A stretch of DNA of 64,000 bases from Rhabdochlamydiaceae bacterium (GTDB taxonomy: Bacteria; Chlamydiota; Chlamydiia; Chlamydiales; Rhabdochlamydiaceae): assembly GCA_019745395.1 (NCBI GenBank), contig JAIETG010000016.1:51559-115558 (forward strand), in the 5' to 3' direction. Positions 19,001 through 26,490 of this stretch are shown here, in pieces. The translations under genes and the position numbers were made by a program. Positions within the stretch are counted from its first letter, which is position 1. Every line of letters starts with the position of its first letter. The notes under the pieces are model-generated. The model ran no database searches. It saw nothing but the letters and a program-made list of their open reading frames with translations, and was not told the DNA's origin.

Positions 19001-22000
19001 GTGTTGTTCCTAGATTTTCTTCTTGGGGTTTTTCTAACCAATCAAATTGAGTTGGCTCAAATCAATAAAGCGACCAAGACAGACAATCTACAAGAGTTTG
19101 CATCAATCCTATCAGCTGGGACAGCTTATGAATCTGAAGAATTCAAACCATATCAAAGACAATTCCTCGTTTACGAGTACAATTCTGGGCTAAAAATAAG
19201 AAAAGAGCAGGCTGAGCTAATTCGAACGATGGACGAGCAAAGATGGAGTGTAACTCAGCTCATGATGGGGGGCGGAAAAACAAGCGTTATCGCATCAAAC
19301 CTCCTATATTTAATGGCAAAGCCAAGTAAAATTGCTGTTTTTATCATTCCTAAAGCTCAATTTAGCACATTAAAAGAGAACTTGCCTTTAATGCAGCGTA
19401 AGATCTTTAACCAAGAAGTAATCCCCATCCAACTCCAAAGACATGAGATGACACAGAGCAAATTGGAATGGCTAAAAAACCAATTTGATGAAGCAAAATC
19501 AGCAGGTAAAGTACTTTTAACGACTCGAGAAACAATAGAATCTTTGGTCTTAGAGTTTTTTGATGTTCTCAGCAAGAAAGAGGTTAACGAGAAACTTCAG
19601 CTTCTTTTTTCTTTAGTACGGGAAATGAAAACAGTTGGATACGCTTTAGGAGATGAGGTAGATATTCTACTAAGCATACCTAAAGAGATGAACTTTCCCT
19701 TCGGAGACAAAAAGTTTATTCCTCCGAATTTGGTAGATTTAACTAAAGACATTTTCGACATTCTTATCTCCCCAGAATTTACAAATCAATTTAAGCTTGA
19801 GCAAAATCAACAGACTCTTTTTTCTGTAGAAGAGCATCAAAAAGCGCTTCGAAAAGTGATGGACAAATTTTTCGATATACATAAAGAAAAACTCTTTTTA
19901 GAAGAAAAAAATCGGGAACAATTTTTAAGATTTGTATTTGGAGAGCGTGTGGAAGAATCTTTTGACACACTGCTTGCAAATCGATCTCAATTGACAGAAT
20001 ACGCCGAATCTGTCGAACAACTCTGCCTAATAAAGCATTTACTTAGCGACATTTTCCCCCTCACCTTCGCTAGAAATACAGGAGAACATTATGGCAGAGT
20101 ATTTCCGAGCGACAAAGTAGGCCCTTATAATGGTGTAGACGCTCCTTCTTATACAGAATTCGGATCTCCGTGGGAGGCGATGGCCTATCATTTTCAAACG
20201 GCCTTATCCAAGGGAGTTACCCTTTCTGGACTAGAACGTTGGTATGAGTCTTTATGGACAATCGTAAAGCATAAAGCATCCACTAAGGGCATCTCTATAG
20301 AATCGACGAAGGAAGCCAACATCTTTAAAAAGATCACAGGTTTTTCTTTGGAAAATTTTTCTTTAAATGCAAATGGGGAAAAAGCTCTTGCTAAGGCCAA
20401 TGAAAGCAATCAAGCTAAGCTACTCATAGAAGCAGCTACTATCGTACATTTTGTTGGGGAGCATGTAAACTACTTACGCAGCACTTCTCATAATTTTTTT
20501 GCTAGTTTTTTTGGTTTTGATTCCTTTTCAGGTACCCCCTGGAATATTCCTGCCTTCCCTTTAACTTTACAGGCTCACTTTTATCCTGATGCGGGAACTG
20601 AAGGGAAGGTAATAGATCTTTTCTTACGAAGATGTTCAAAAGTACATGCAGTTAAGAACGTCCATTTGGAAGAAATTCTACAAACTGTAATAAACAATAT
20701 TGCTGCAAATAAAAAAGATCGCATATCTGGTTTTATTGATACAGCTGGTTTTTTTAAAAATGAATCAGGTTTATCTGTGGCTCAAAGTGTCTTGAAATAC
20801 TACAAAAATGATCCCCGCATTCAATCTGTTCTCTTTTTTCATCGATTTAAACCAGGAGCTCCCGAAGTGTTATCAGCTCTCAAAAAGGGCTCTGAAGAAC
20901 CTATCGCAATCGGAGGTTCAACACAAGAACACCTAGAAAAATGGGGAATTGTTACAGATTCGAGCTTTGTATATTACGACCAAACTCACTGTGAAGGGAC
21001 TGATATTCCTCAAAAAAATGATGCCATCAATATTATAACAGGCGATCATCAAATGTCTTTACGGACATTAGCTCAGGGAATGTTACGCCTACGAAAATAT
21101 TTTAGTCTGCAAGATGTAGAAATTATAATTCCTGAAGAAGAGTCTAAACATTTTACTAAGCAAGAACTCATCTTACCAGAAGATCTTATCTTAAAGTTTA
21201 TTGACAATCAAACGCTTGTACAAGCAGAACACACCTTTAGATCTTATAGTCATCAACAAATCGACCAAGCTATCAGAGAGGTGCTATTAGATAGCTTACT
21301 GAGCACATCTGATTTATCTCAAGCTATTGAATTGTTCGAAAAATATAAAAAAGCATTTATTGAAACAAAAGAACAAAGCCTATACTCCCAATACGCAAAC
21401 CCAGAACACTGGGATTCTAGTCTAAAGATTATAAAAGATCGCATATCCAATAAATCTCACTTTTTCGAAGAAATATTATCATCAAGCTTGGAGTCTAATA
21501 AAAAGGGTACAGTAGGTTTGCAAGACAAAATAAAATCTTTTATAGCAGCGCGTCTTCAAAAACTTTCCCATTACTTCAAAAAAACCCCCACAGACAAACC
21601 TTTGAAAAGATTAAATGCTGAACAAGAACTCTTACAAACAGCTTTGGAAAAACAACTTCAAGAAATCTTAGATAATGCCCAACGTTCATCCCATTTACCA
21701 GACTGGTCTAAAGATCTTTCAAGAGATGCCTTAGACACCGAGTTAGACGTAGTTGAGCACGCAACTATTCATACAGAAAAACAGAAAGAAGAAACCGTAA
21801 TCTCTAAGAGAGAGTCTTTAGAAAAGACAGCAACAGCCTATACAATAAAGAGTAAAAATCAGCAACTTGACACAGAAGAATATTTTACAAATCTCGAAAT
21901 AAGAGCAATAGAAAAAGAGATGCAGACTGAAAAAGAACAGGAGCTTAAAAAACAGCAAAAGCTTGAAAAACAAAAAGAACAAAACAGACAAAAACAGGAG

Positions 22001-22912
22001 GAGCTTAAAAAACAACAGGAGGAGCTTAAAAAACAACAGCAGATTGAAAAACAAAAGGAAATTGAAAAACAGCAAAAGCTTGAAAAACAAAAAGAACAAA
22101 ATACCCAAAAACAGGAGGAGCTTAAAAAACAACAGCAGATTGAAAAACAAAAGGAAATTGAAAAACAGCAAAAGCTTGAAAAAGAACAAGACCTCCAAAG
22201 ACAAAAGGAAGAACAAACGCGTAAAGAGCAAGATCGAAACATTGTAAATTTACAATCTAAGTCAAATGGCGATCAGCTCGAAGCTGCAAAAGAAACAACT
22301 TGGGAAAAATCTTTTTTTGAAAATGGATTTCAAAAAAATGGCCCCATTCGTTTGCTATCATTAACAAAAGAATTAAGCACAATCAAACCAAGAGAAGATT
22401 TATCCAAATATCAACCTATTTTTAGCGAAAACATACTTCTTTCTCAAAATTTTATAGAAGTAGCAAAAGGAATGTTGAATCTTTCTGGAAAAGAAGCGAA
22501 ATATGCAGGCCAGCTTCTAATAGTCAAAGAAGAAAAAGGATTACAATGCATTTTACTATCAACTCAAGAAGCTGATTGGTTTAAAAAATACATCAAAGAA
22601 CAAAAACCACCTCACATATGGTTAATTCGTCCTAATGGTCGAGCTTTCATTGGATCGAGCCCCGAGGAAACCCCTGAAATAAGCGACCTATTGTGGCAGA
22701 TTAACTGTTATAACGGAAATATACAAGGATTGCTCAAGACCCCTGAGTTAAGCGTTAAAAAACTCAAAGAACTGGAAAAAATCCAAGAAAATCTACTACA
22801 TGATTATTTGATTTTAAAATCTTCTGACGACCCAGAAACACACAAAATAATTAAAGATTATTTCTCGAGTCAAAAAAGAAATCTACATCTACTTGAAGAC
22901 CTAATCGAATAA
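13025..22912 (+). CDS. Giant DUF3638/DUF3645-like P-loop ATPase (3,295 aa)
   Basis: One of the largest genes expected in such a genome. Residues 1-2000 are helical and charged with no motif I recognise. A helicase-like core follows: Walker A QLMMGGGKTSVI (K2085), Walker B LGDEVD (D2210-E2211), a third block FYDQTHCEGTDIP (2651-2662) and QGMLRLRK (2684-2691), an arginine-finger-like motif. These four blocks match the order of the DUF3638/DUF3645 proteins best known from fungi and other eukaryotes (MGEGKSSVI, DE, DEAHTRGTDL, RMRKLG). Residues about 2960-3075 are a Lys/Gln/Glu coiled coil, then a globular tail. The start is TTG 13025 with AGGA five bases upstream; no nearby in-frame ATG exists. 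No signal peptide. Substrate unknown. Confidence 0.88.
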   Translation: MIGPVYNIENFYSIISNTSHIQSQINFITEYFLQNIPGQNFTKSAALSIEKIFDIFTKHSKTPQENPLLIEEGFRVRQFSSMQDHQKLFTPELSINKNECSGNWIPKVQKDFLQKTEHVVQKNLDNQQIKSPIYQTVDGVNKLFLTNKQFAYLFGDLYIVGSSLNVGLPIAEAKSLLNLLLGILPSDLQEQGRTFLKKIQTMPENAKDIFPAAIKLANDVKNLAIGEDILLESGWNSHQENLWRDKKTGHYIIIRWLKTAESTYDIYIYNLGAGVKYHQRSQIKEEAFNEEFLDSLSLQVMQKDYYSPFLKIEGVKGNEIGLFQDKNLDVFLFERLIKIKHDYNIKDYPLELYLDTFRALRHKIVKSNATTEQDSLALPHLAGSCVWFTLFYAAFKGMFEDQKLWEKTEWQMKDFAFLSHCDSKDVSEDSERKELCEIAAKGLLRQLSGLQGAVFSSDVVEKYQQRIESILNILKQNKPAHSLKENYGIIKYGTHKKAIKKRTRTNTNPTQKINEVEIEKTFPASFSDLRDVSNVKKELQKILDFPSKNLIYDVKIQIERFVKALPKPTQFSQNWLEMQRKDAQDILSLLFKVFDLYASDILSQPERLLVEQNTAWGLLAATYHFSAKINKDLKKYGIFYQSFLDIVASPLFVSLHDEDNIFYQELMTYFANLPQKRLFKMPSHSGDLIDGSSADSIPDVEFLLPIIQADASLSKTFQKKLEEQKHVYGHSFQIFKEIPDSIVRAQLLLSDDFFWETSWKNFHISLIRKCAYLAQLFNKKIKNFDAKSYFINSYVYTDTGLLLKNTALENEPCPLADLKNSFPRNSIDESPCIFNIESEGKENSALTKKNQKISSRLETTTCQKNLQSDLLLDYHENNLESLSDIQNQNLFIFSLFKIYPSFDPLREALERSEFVHSIRDFIQKGVNWFLYLQKPGMKLNVEATLFFMQLARRIQERLPSFDLRYSAEINQLLQRKNLDPIETTKIHIHRVLQYIPQKDALLALNQKEISENTVLREIINSWIYIQSMDIKKTDFQSFYNNAELVRFIYDLGPIWERLPIDFIKDVVSEVLPIDKKSSVKIQQKNGLAVYELAVDENIWDLDVLHGKLWYNKEKVTPEKEEIAVLESDSRYEFLFGKNVFKKHKIGENIIFQDNQGRTFRAFISNSPLKSSLEKLELLYQRKWYSHIYNQKDWADQFEKHPASNSSLSTKSKDSKSSNNKIPNSFLADHFVFASEEAILSIDKDTNEVDYIEAYNSSNKIIKPKKCNYELVKNENPNFYNHTNAFEKKSWIVEKLYPDGSFLIEMPRFRSLSKKKLHFIETKKGLAWGENPSYVLKERPQKLLGMCSNYLFLGNGKKNKIFVPLKDAVDSKDFAAHCALDIEDSNPTKENPDLDIQGSFYEGDLKKPQKERFFFIEYDVSPTGEVIPLNTEGTLFLTYIYLSQKEYRKALDLFKDIFYLNQKIDLSDTSKEILQKLLSLSTSSYDQSVVMAAFGLQVSFALMRQNEHVSGNDLAELRYRYAIGIEHIPFYLRIPRKELETLEKLWPKDDAEHLDVWCSQSKNDADRSYRLDEFLKIYNAFQNSTSLEEITFLNMKHHYYLTTSNNQLVNKALSAVRKKKYRPLTEEDFKPGLDRRIEDIFDLINNLQTHDEDIALMKCHEAMARTKTLKRKSPFITHSQAQLLHELQKPPYTQESFPLLDIYEHWNTPIYQTHYPLVDENFSEILFERFTKLLPQEPNELLEIEKWKKKSKFHLEKKESAKQISENAEKSYSNGESQGSIERKSFRQTLAESAFITERVHNTRPPKSFEAHFLKTPTSKIYHLSFIKRQKKLLENSSIKKRKNEEVSAARHSLRSYSNIRANELLSGTPKDKTYHSTLIEGRKRFLKELDLGTKKNENEMRFSLKHGVFCGELLEKLQKKSDSLSYDLNLLENKILDLANTPPENPDLARTSHLLTSGEVKSPLTIKDLTACFLKKETKGYLNLNPHLTKYDVLFLDFLLGVFLTNQIELAQINKATKTDNLQEFASILSAGTAYESEEFKPYQRQFLVYEYNSGLKIRKEQAELIRTMDEQRWSVTQLMMGGGKTSVIASNLLYLMAKPSKIAVFIIPKAQFSTLKENLPLMQRKIFNQEVIPIQLQRHEMTQSKLEWLKNQFDEAKSAGKVLLTTRETIESLVLEFFDVLSKKEVNEKLQLLFSLVREMKTVGYALGDEVDILLSIPKEMNFPFGDKKFIPPNLVDLTKDIFDILISPEFTNQFKLEQNQQTLFSVEEHQKALRKVMDKFFDIHKEKLFLEEKNREQFLRFVFGERVEESFDTLLANRSQLTEYAESVEQLCLIKHLLSDIFPLTFARNTGEHYGRVFPSDKVGPYNGVDAPSYTEFGSPWEAMAYHFQTALSKGVTLSGLERWYESLWTIVKHKASTKGISIESTKEANIFKKITGFSLENFSLNANGEKALAKANESNQAKLLIEAATIVHFVGEHVNYLRSTSHNFFASFFGFDSFSGTPWNIPAFPLTLQAHFYPDAGTEGKVIDLFLRRCSKVHAVKNVHLEEILQTVINNIAANKKDRISGFIDTAGFFKNESGLSVAQSVLKYYKNDPRIQSVLFFHRFKPGAPEVLSALKKGSEEPIAIGGSTQEHLEKWGIVTDSSFVYYDQTHCEGTDIPQKNDAINIITGDHQMSLRTLAQGMLRLRKYFSLQDVEIIIPEEESKHFTKQELILPEDLILKFIDNQTLVQAEHTFRSYSHQQIDQAIREVLLDSLLSTSDLSQAIELFEKYKKAFIETKEQSLYSQYANPEHWDSSLKIIKDRISNKSHFFEEILSSSLESNKKGTVGLQDKIKSFIAARLQKLSHYFKKTPTDKPLKRLNAEQELLQTALEKQLQEILDNAQRSSHLPDWSKDLSRDALDTELDVVEHATIHTEKQKEETVISKRESLEKTATAYTIKSKNQQLDTEEYFTNLEIRAIEKEMQTEKEQELKKQQKLEKQKEQNRQKQEELKKQQEELKKQQQIEKQKEIEKQQKLEKQKEQNTQKQEELKKQQQIEKQKEIEKQQKLEKEQDLQRQKEEQTRKEQDRNIVNLQSKSNGDQLEAAKETTWEKSFFENGFQKNGPIRLLSLTKELSTIKPREDLSKYQPIFSENILLSQNFIEVAKGMLNLSGKEAKYAGQLLIVKEEKGLQCILLSTQEADWFKKYIKEQKPPHIWLIRPNGRAFIGSSPEETPEISDLLWQINCYNGNIQGLLKTPELSVKKLKELEKIQENLLHDYLILKSSDDPETHKIIKDYFSSQKRNLHLLEDLIE
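21940..22195 (+). repeat. Tandem 96-bp coding repeat in the Lys/Gln coiled coil
   Basis: Units starting GAGCTTAAAAAACAACAGCAG at 22022 and 22118 are nearly identical over their length (period 96 bases, 32 codons), with shorter partial copies (ELKKQQ, KLEKQKEQ) on both sides from 21940. The array is in frame, so copy number could vary between strains without breaking the gene. Confidence 0.8.
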
Positions 22913-22917
22913 AAAAA

Positions 22918-22939
22918 TTGCCATTTTTAGACATGGCAA
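22918..22939 (+). terminator. Short hairpin after the giant gene
   Basis: TTGCCAT (22918-22924) pairs with ATGGCAA (22933-22939), five bases past the stop. There is an A run before but no T run after it on this strand, so efficiency is uncertain. Confidence 0.4.
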
Positions 22940-23135
22940 CACTAAAAAATAATTGCATTAGTTCTCAAGGACATAACAATTATTAAGCAAATCCCCAAAC
23001 CAATGAATACAATTTATAGATTGTTTAAAAGTCAGAAATCCCCTACTAAAGCCTTCGATTTATCGGCATTTCTTCCAATAGAGAAAAAGAGTGAAAAGCA
23101 TTTTTTTACTTGAGCTATATTGTGCGAAGGAGATA

Positions 23136-23954
23136 ATGTTGCCTGGAACTCTTTATTTACAATCCAATTGTGAGAAACCCATGCAAGAAGCCCTTAAGGT
23201 CATTGTCGATATACAAGAGCTGGACATGAAAATGATCCGTCTCATGCGCCTGAAAAAAGAACGTCAACAAGAGCTGGAGCAAATTGAGTCTCTTCGCAAG
23301 GAGCTCTACCAGCAGTTTGCTGACAAAGAAACTGAAATTAAGGAACTGGGAACCACCAATCAGCAGCAAGAAACGAGACTTCAAGAGATTGCTGTTCGGA
23401 TCAAAAAATTGGAAGGGCAACAATCCAGCATCAAAAAAGTCGATGAATTCAACGCTCTTACATTAGAAATTACTGCTGCAGAAAGAGAAAAAGCATCGAT
23501 AGAGCAAAAACTCTCTGATCTTGTAGACAAAAAAGTAGCAGAAGAAGAACTCCTGGAAAGAATTCAAAGAAGCTTAAAAGAATCTGAAGAAAGTAGTTTA
23601 GATTTAGAAAAAGAAATACGCGCCAGCATTGTTTTGATCAACAATGAAGGATCTCATATCAAAGCACAGAGAGAAGAAATGGCCAAAGAAGCCGACCCTG
23701 AACTCCTTCGCATCTATGAGCGCCTTTTAAAGAACAAAAAAGACAGAGTTGTTGTAGCAATAGAAAACAGAACTTGCAGTGGATGCCATATCGTTTTAAC
23801 TGCACAGCATGAAAACCTCGTTCGTAAAGGAGAAAATCTTGTATTTTGCGAACATTGCTCTCGTATCCACTATTGGCAAGAGGGAGAAAATGCGGAAGGT
23901 GCAGAAACTACTCAAGGAAAACGAAGACGCAGAAGGAAACTGGCCAGCTCTTAA
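23136..23954 (+). CDS. Coiled-coil zinc-ribbon protein (CT398-like)
   Basis: About 272 aa. Residues up to 180 form a long antiparallel coiled coil (MIRLMRLKKERQQELEQIE onward). The C-terminal zinc ribbon carries CSGCH and CEHCSR, and the tail is basic (GKRRRRRKL). It closely resembles chlamydial CT398, a zinc-ribbon coiled-coil protein reported to interact with type III secretion and sigma-54 components. AAGGAG (23127-23132) marks the start region; ATG 23136 is close to it. Homology to CT398 would also allow ATG 23181 (MQEALKVIVDIQELD), and GTG 23091 is less likely. rnpB follows at once on the same strand. Confidence 0.85.
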   Translation: MLPGTLYLQSNCEKPMQEALKVIVDIQELDMKMIRLMRLKKERQQELEQIESLRKELYQQFADKETEIKELGTTNQQQETRLQEIAVRIKKLEGQQSSIKKVDEFNALTLEITAAEREKASIEQKLSDLVDKKVAEEELLERIQRSLKESEESSLDLEKEIRASIVLINNEGSHIKAQREEMAKEADPELLRIYERLLKNKKDRVVVAIENRTCSGCHIVLTAQHENLVRKGENLVFCEHCSRIHYWQEGENAEGAETTQGKRRRRRKLASS

Positions 23955-23968
23955 GATTCCTATATAAT
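23940..23968 (+). promoter_or_regulatory. Probable rnpB promoter
   Basis: A consensus -10 TATAAT lies at 23963-23968, about 13 bases before the folded 5' end of the RNase P RNA. The -35 region (TGGCCA, 23941-23946) overlaps the end of the upstream gene and is weak. Confidence 0.45.
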
Positions 23969-23981
23969 TTTTAAAAGGGAA

Positions 23982-24291
23982 AGCAGGCAATCGCTGCTAA
24001 ATTGGCATTGCGCCAACTAGGAGAGGAAAGTCTGGACTTCGCAGGAGCAGATACCAGAGAAAGTCTGGGGGCCGTGAGGCTACGGAAAGTGTAACAGAAA
24101 ATACGCCGCTTCTTTATAAGAAGACAGGATGAAAACGGTCGCTTTATGAGCGACTCGATCTACAGAGATGTAGATCTGTACAAACCCTATCTGAAGCAAG
24201 AATAAGAGCAAATACTTTCGCTCCATAAGGCTCTTTAAAATCGCTTGAGGGATTTGGCGACAAATCCCCTAGAAGAATGATTGCCGATGCT
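23982..24291 (+). ncRNA. rnpB: RNase P RNA
   Basis: The catalytic RNA of RNase P, which matures tRNA 5' ends. The ends pair as helix P1: AGCA-GGCAATC (23982-23992) with GATTGCC-GA-TGCT (24279-24291). Conserved region I is GAGGAAAGTCTGGACTTC at 24023-24040. AGTGTAACAGAA at 24089-24100 matches the conserved GUGCAACAGA block, and AACCCTATCTGAAGCAAG near 24183-24200 matches the conserved CCGGAGCAAG stretch. At about 310 nt it is shorter than typical bacterial type A RNA (350-400 nt). Its 3' end overlaps the earliest possible start of the next gene. Confidence 0.92.
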
Positions 24292-25480
24292 TGAAAAAGC
24301 ATTAACAAGATCCGGCTTACCGCTTTCCCTTTTACTTTTAGCAAAGGCTGTATTCATGTCGCAGATTAGCTCAAGTGCTGCCTCTCAACTGCAGTGCCAG
24401 CAAGGACAGTGGGTGCTGTACCTGCAAGGATCTCCTTTTGAGATGGGATTTCAGCATGGGCATCTTTTACGAGAAAAAATCCAATACAATATTCAGACCT
24501 ATCTAAAAAATCCTCCTGCAGAAGCTACAGAAAGTAGAGTCGCAGAATTTCTTGAAGCCCTGCCTGACGTACTTTCTTACATTCCTCAAAGATACCAAGA
24601 GGAGATGCAAGGAATTGCAGAAGGAGCTAACGTGCCTTTTGAAGATATTGTGCGCCTAAATCTATTCCCTGAAATGTTTCATTGTTGCGGAATTACAGCC
24701 TCCGGATCAGCCACTCAAGACGGCTCCTTATACCACACCAGAGTTCTTGACTATTCTACAGGAAAAGGATTGCAATCCTCTTCCGTACTTATCGTCGCTA
24801 AACCTAAAGATCGACTCTCTTTTACAAATGTGACTTATGCAGGATTTATTGGCAGCGTTACAGGAATGAATGAAAAAAAAATTGCTATCGGAGAGATTGG
24901 AGGCCAAGGGTATGGTTATTGGAAAGGCATGCCTATGTCTTTTCTTCTGCGATCCATTTTAGAACAAGCAACTACTTGGCAAGAAGCTAAAGATCTTTTA
25001 ATAAAAACACCTAGAACTTGCGAATATTACTACATCATCTCAGACGGAAAAACTCAAGAGTCATTTGCTTGCTATGCAACTCATCAAAACATCTCCTTTC
25101 TCTACCCAGGCAAGGACTACTCTCTGACCCCTTCTTCCATCCCTAAGCAAGACTTGATCACAGAAGAAGGAAAAAGCAAAGACCCCTCTGCTTTATTTTT
25201 TGAGCAACCTCAAGACACATTACTTGTTACAGGATCTTCTTCTCCAGAAAGGTACCCTCATCTTTTACAAAGAGTGCAATCCCAACTAGGCTCCATAAAC
25301 GAACAGATCCTTATGAATATCATTAAAGAACCTGTTTCCCGCGAATCCAACTTACATAATGCTATTTTCCACCCTTCTTCTTTAACACTCTGGGTATCTC
25401 ATGCAGGCCCTCAAGGAGAACCTGCCCACTCTCAAACTTATGCCCGATTCTGTTTAGAAGACTTACAGAAATTTTTCTAA
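24287..25480 (+). CDS. C45-family autoproteolytic amide hydrolase / acyltransferase
   Basis: About 397 aa. The fold is that of N-terminal-nucleophile amidohydrolases related to isopenicillin N acyltransferase and acid ceramidase/bile salt hydrolase-like enzymes. GSPFEMGFQHGHLL near the N-terminus and HCCGITASGSATQDGS (about 131-146) are the hallmark: the precursor is cut just before the Cys, which then becomes the nucleophile. The downstream RVLDY corresponds to the family RNxD. ATG 24287 gives a signal-like leader (SGLPLSLLLLAKAVF); ATG 24356, with AAAGG eight bases upstream, would remove most of it. The first start overlaps the rnpB 3' end. It is convergent with xerC, overlapping by 4 bases. 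Substrate unknown. Confidence 0.8.
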   Translation: MLEKALTRSGLPLSLLLLAKAVFMSQISSSAASQLQCQQGQWVLYLQGSPFEMGFQHGHLLREKIQYNIQTYLKNPPAEATESRVAEFLEALPDVLSYIPQRYQEEMQGIAEGANVPFEDIVRLNLFPEMFHCCGITASGSATQDGSLYHTRVLDYSTGKGLQSSSVLIVAKPKDRLSFTNVTYAGFIGSVTGMNEKKIAIGEIGGQGYGYWKGMPMSFLLRSILEQATTWQEAKDLLIKTPRTCEYYYIISDGKTQESFACYATHQNISFLYPGKDYSLTPSSIPKQDLITEEGKSKDPSALFFEQPQDTLLVTGSSSPERYPHLLQRVQSQLGSINEQILMNIIKEPVSRESNLHNAIFHPSSLTLWVSHAGPQGEPAHSQTYARFCLEDLQKFF

Positions 25481-26418
25481 GAATCTTTCAGCGCTCTAGG
25501 ATGGGCTTTTTGATACACCTCTTTTTTTAAACGAGAAGAAACTTGGGTATAAATAGTTGTAGTTGCAAGAGAGCTGTGACCTAAAAGAGTCTGAATTGTT
25601 TTTAAATCCATTCCTTTTTCTAGCCAATGCGTAGCAATCGTATGTCGAATCGTATGCGGAGTAATCTTTCCCACCAATCCGCTCCCCTGAAGATATTGCT
25701 GAAAATGGCGATCGATAGATCGCGCGCTCAGCCGGCTGCCCCACTTATTCAAAAAAATCGCCTCAGTATCAACCTCAGCTCGATGCTCTTTAGAATCCAA
25801 AAAACGATCCGCATGAAAAAGATAACGTCGGATCCAGTCCGCTGAGCTTTGCGTAATAGGAAGAACCCTTTCCTTTTTCCCCTTTCCTAACACGCGAACC
25901 TTTTGATGAGTAAGATCCACATCCTTACGAACTAGCCCTACAAGTTCGCTCATACGAAGGCCTGAGCTATAAAAAAGCTCCATAATACACCTATCCCGAA
26001 GTCCTAAATAAGAAGAAAGATCAGGCTGAGAAAACAAGACCTCTACTTGCTCATACGTCAAAGAAGCTGGAATTGTCTTTTCCAACTTAGGACTTTCAAT
26101 ATCCTCTAAAGGATTTTCCACTACGATCCCCTCTTTAACAAGATACTTGAAAAAGGAGCGCAAAGAAGAAAGTCTACGCAATACGCTCCTTTTTTTAGCT
26201 TGTTTTGCATGGAGATCTGCAAGATAAGCCCTCGTCAAACGCTTGGAAACATCCGTCAATAACAACTCTTCTTTTTGCAAAAACGTCTTCCCAAAACTCT
26301 CCAACAACGATAGATCCAGTTGATAATTCCTTAAGGTGTGGACAGAGGCTTGCCTTACTACTCGAAGGTGCTGTAAAAAACTTTGTATATGACCTGTAAA
26401 ACTTTTCATTTCGCTCAT
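25477..26418 (-). CDS. xerC: Tyrosine recombinase XerC
   Basis: A 313-aa site-specific recombinase that resolves chromosome dimers at dif with XerD during division. The N-terminal SAM-like DNA-binding domain (1-105) is followed by a catalytic domain with R155 (SSGLRMSEL), K181 (GKGKKER), H255-x2-R258 (PHTIRHT), H281 (LLGHSS) and the nucleophile Y290 (TTIYTQ). The C-terminal AHPRA is typical of XerC rather than XerD. It is divergent from the ABC-F gene, as for CT347-CT348 in Chlamydia. Confidence 0.93.
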   Translation of the reverse strand: MSEMKSFTGHIQSFLQHLRVVRQASVHTLRNYQLDLSLLESFGKTFLQKEELLLTDVSKRLTRAYLADLHAKQAKKRSVLRRLSSLRSFFKYLVKEGIVVENPLEDIESPKLEKTIPASLTYEQVEVLFSQPDLSSYLGLRDRCIMELFYSSGLRMSELVGLVRKDVDLTHQKVRVLGKGKKERVLPITQSSADWIRRYLFHADRFLDSKEHRAEVDTEAIFLNKWGSRLSARSIDRHFQQYLQGSGLVGKITPHTIRHTIATHWLEKGMDLKTIQTLLGHSSLATTTIYTQVSSRLKKEVYQKAHPRALKDS

Positions 26419-26490
26419 AAACTCTTCTTGTTTCCCTTTTCTTCCTATGCTAAAATCCTTTCTTATTTTTGAAAAGAAAGTTATGGCTTT

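Noticed and set aside
21818..22242. Two antisense frames of more than 120 codons opposite the coiled-coil repeat
   Set aside because: They are the complement of the Lys/Gln codons (Phe/Leu and Cys/Ser repeats) with no start signals; an artefact of composition.
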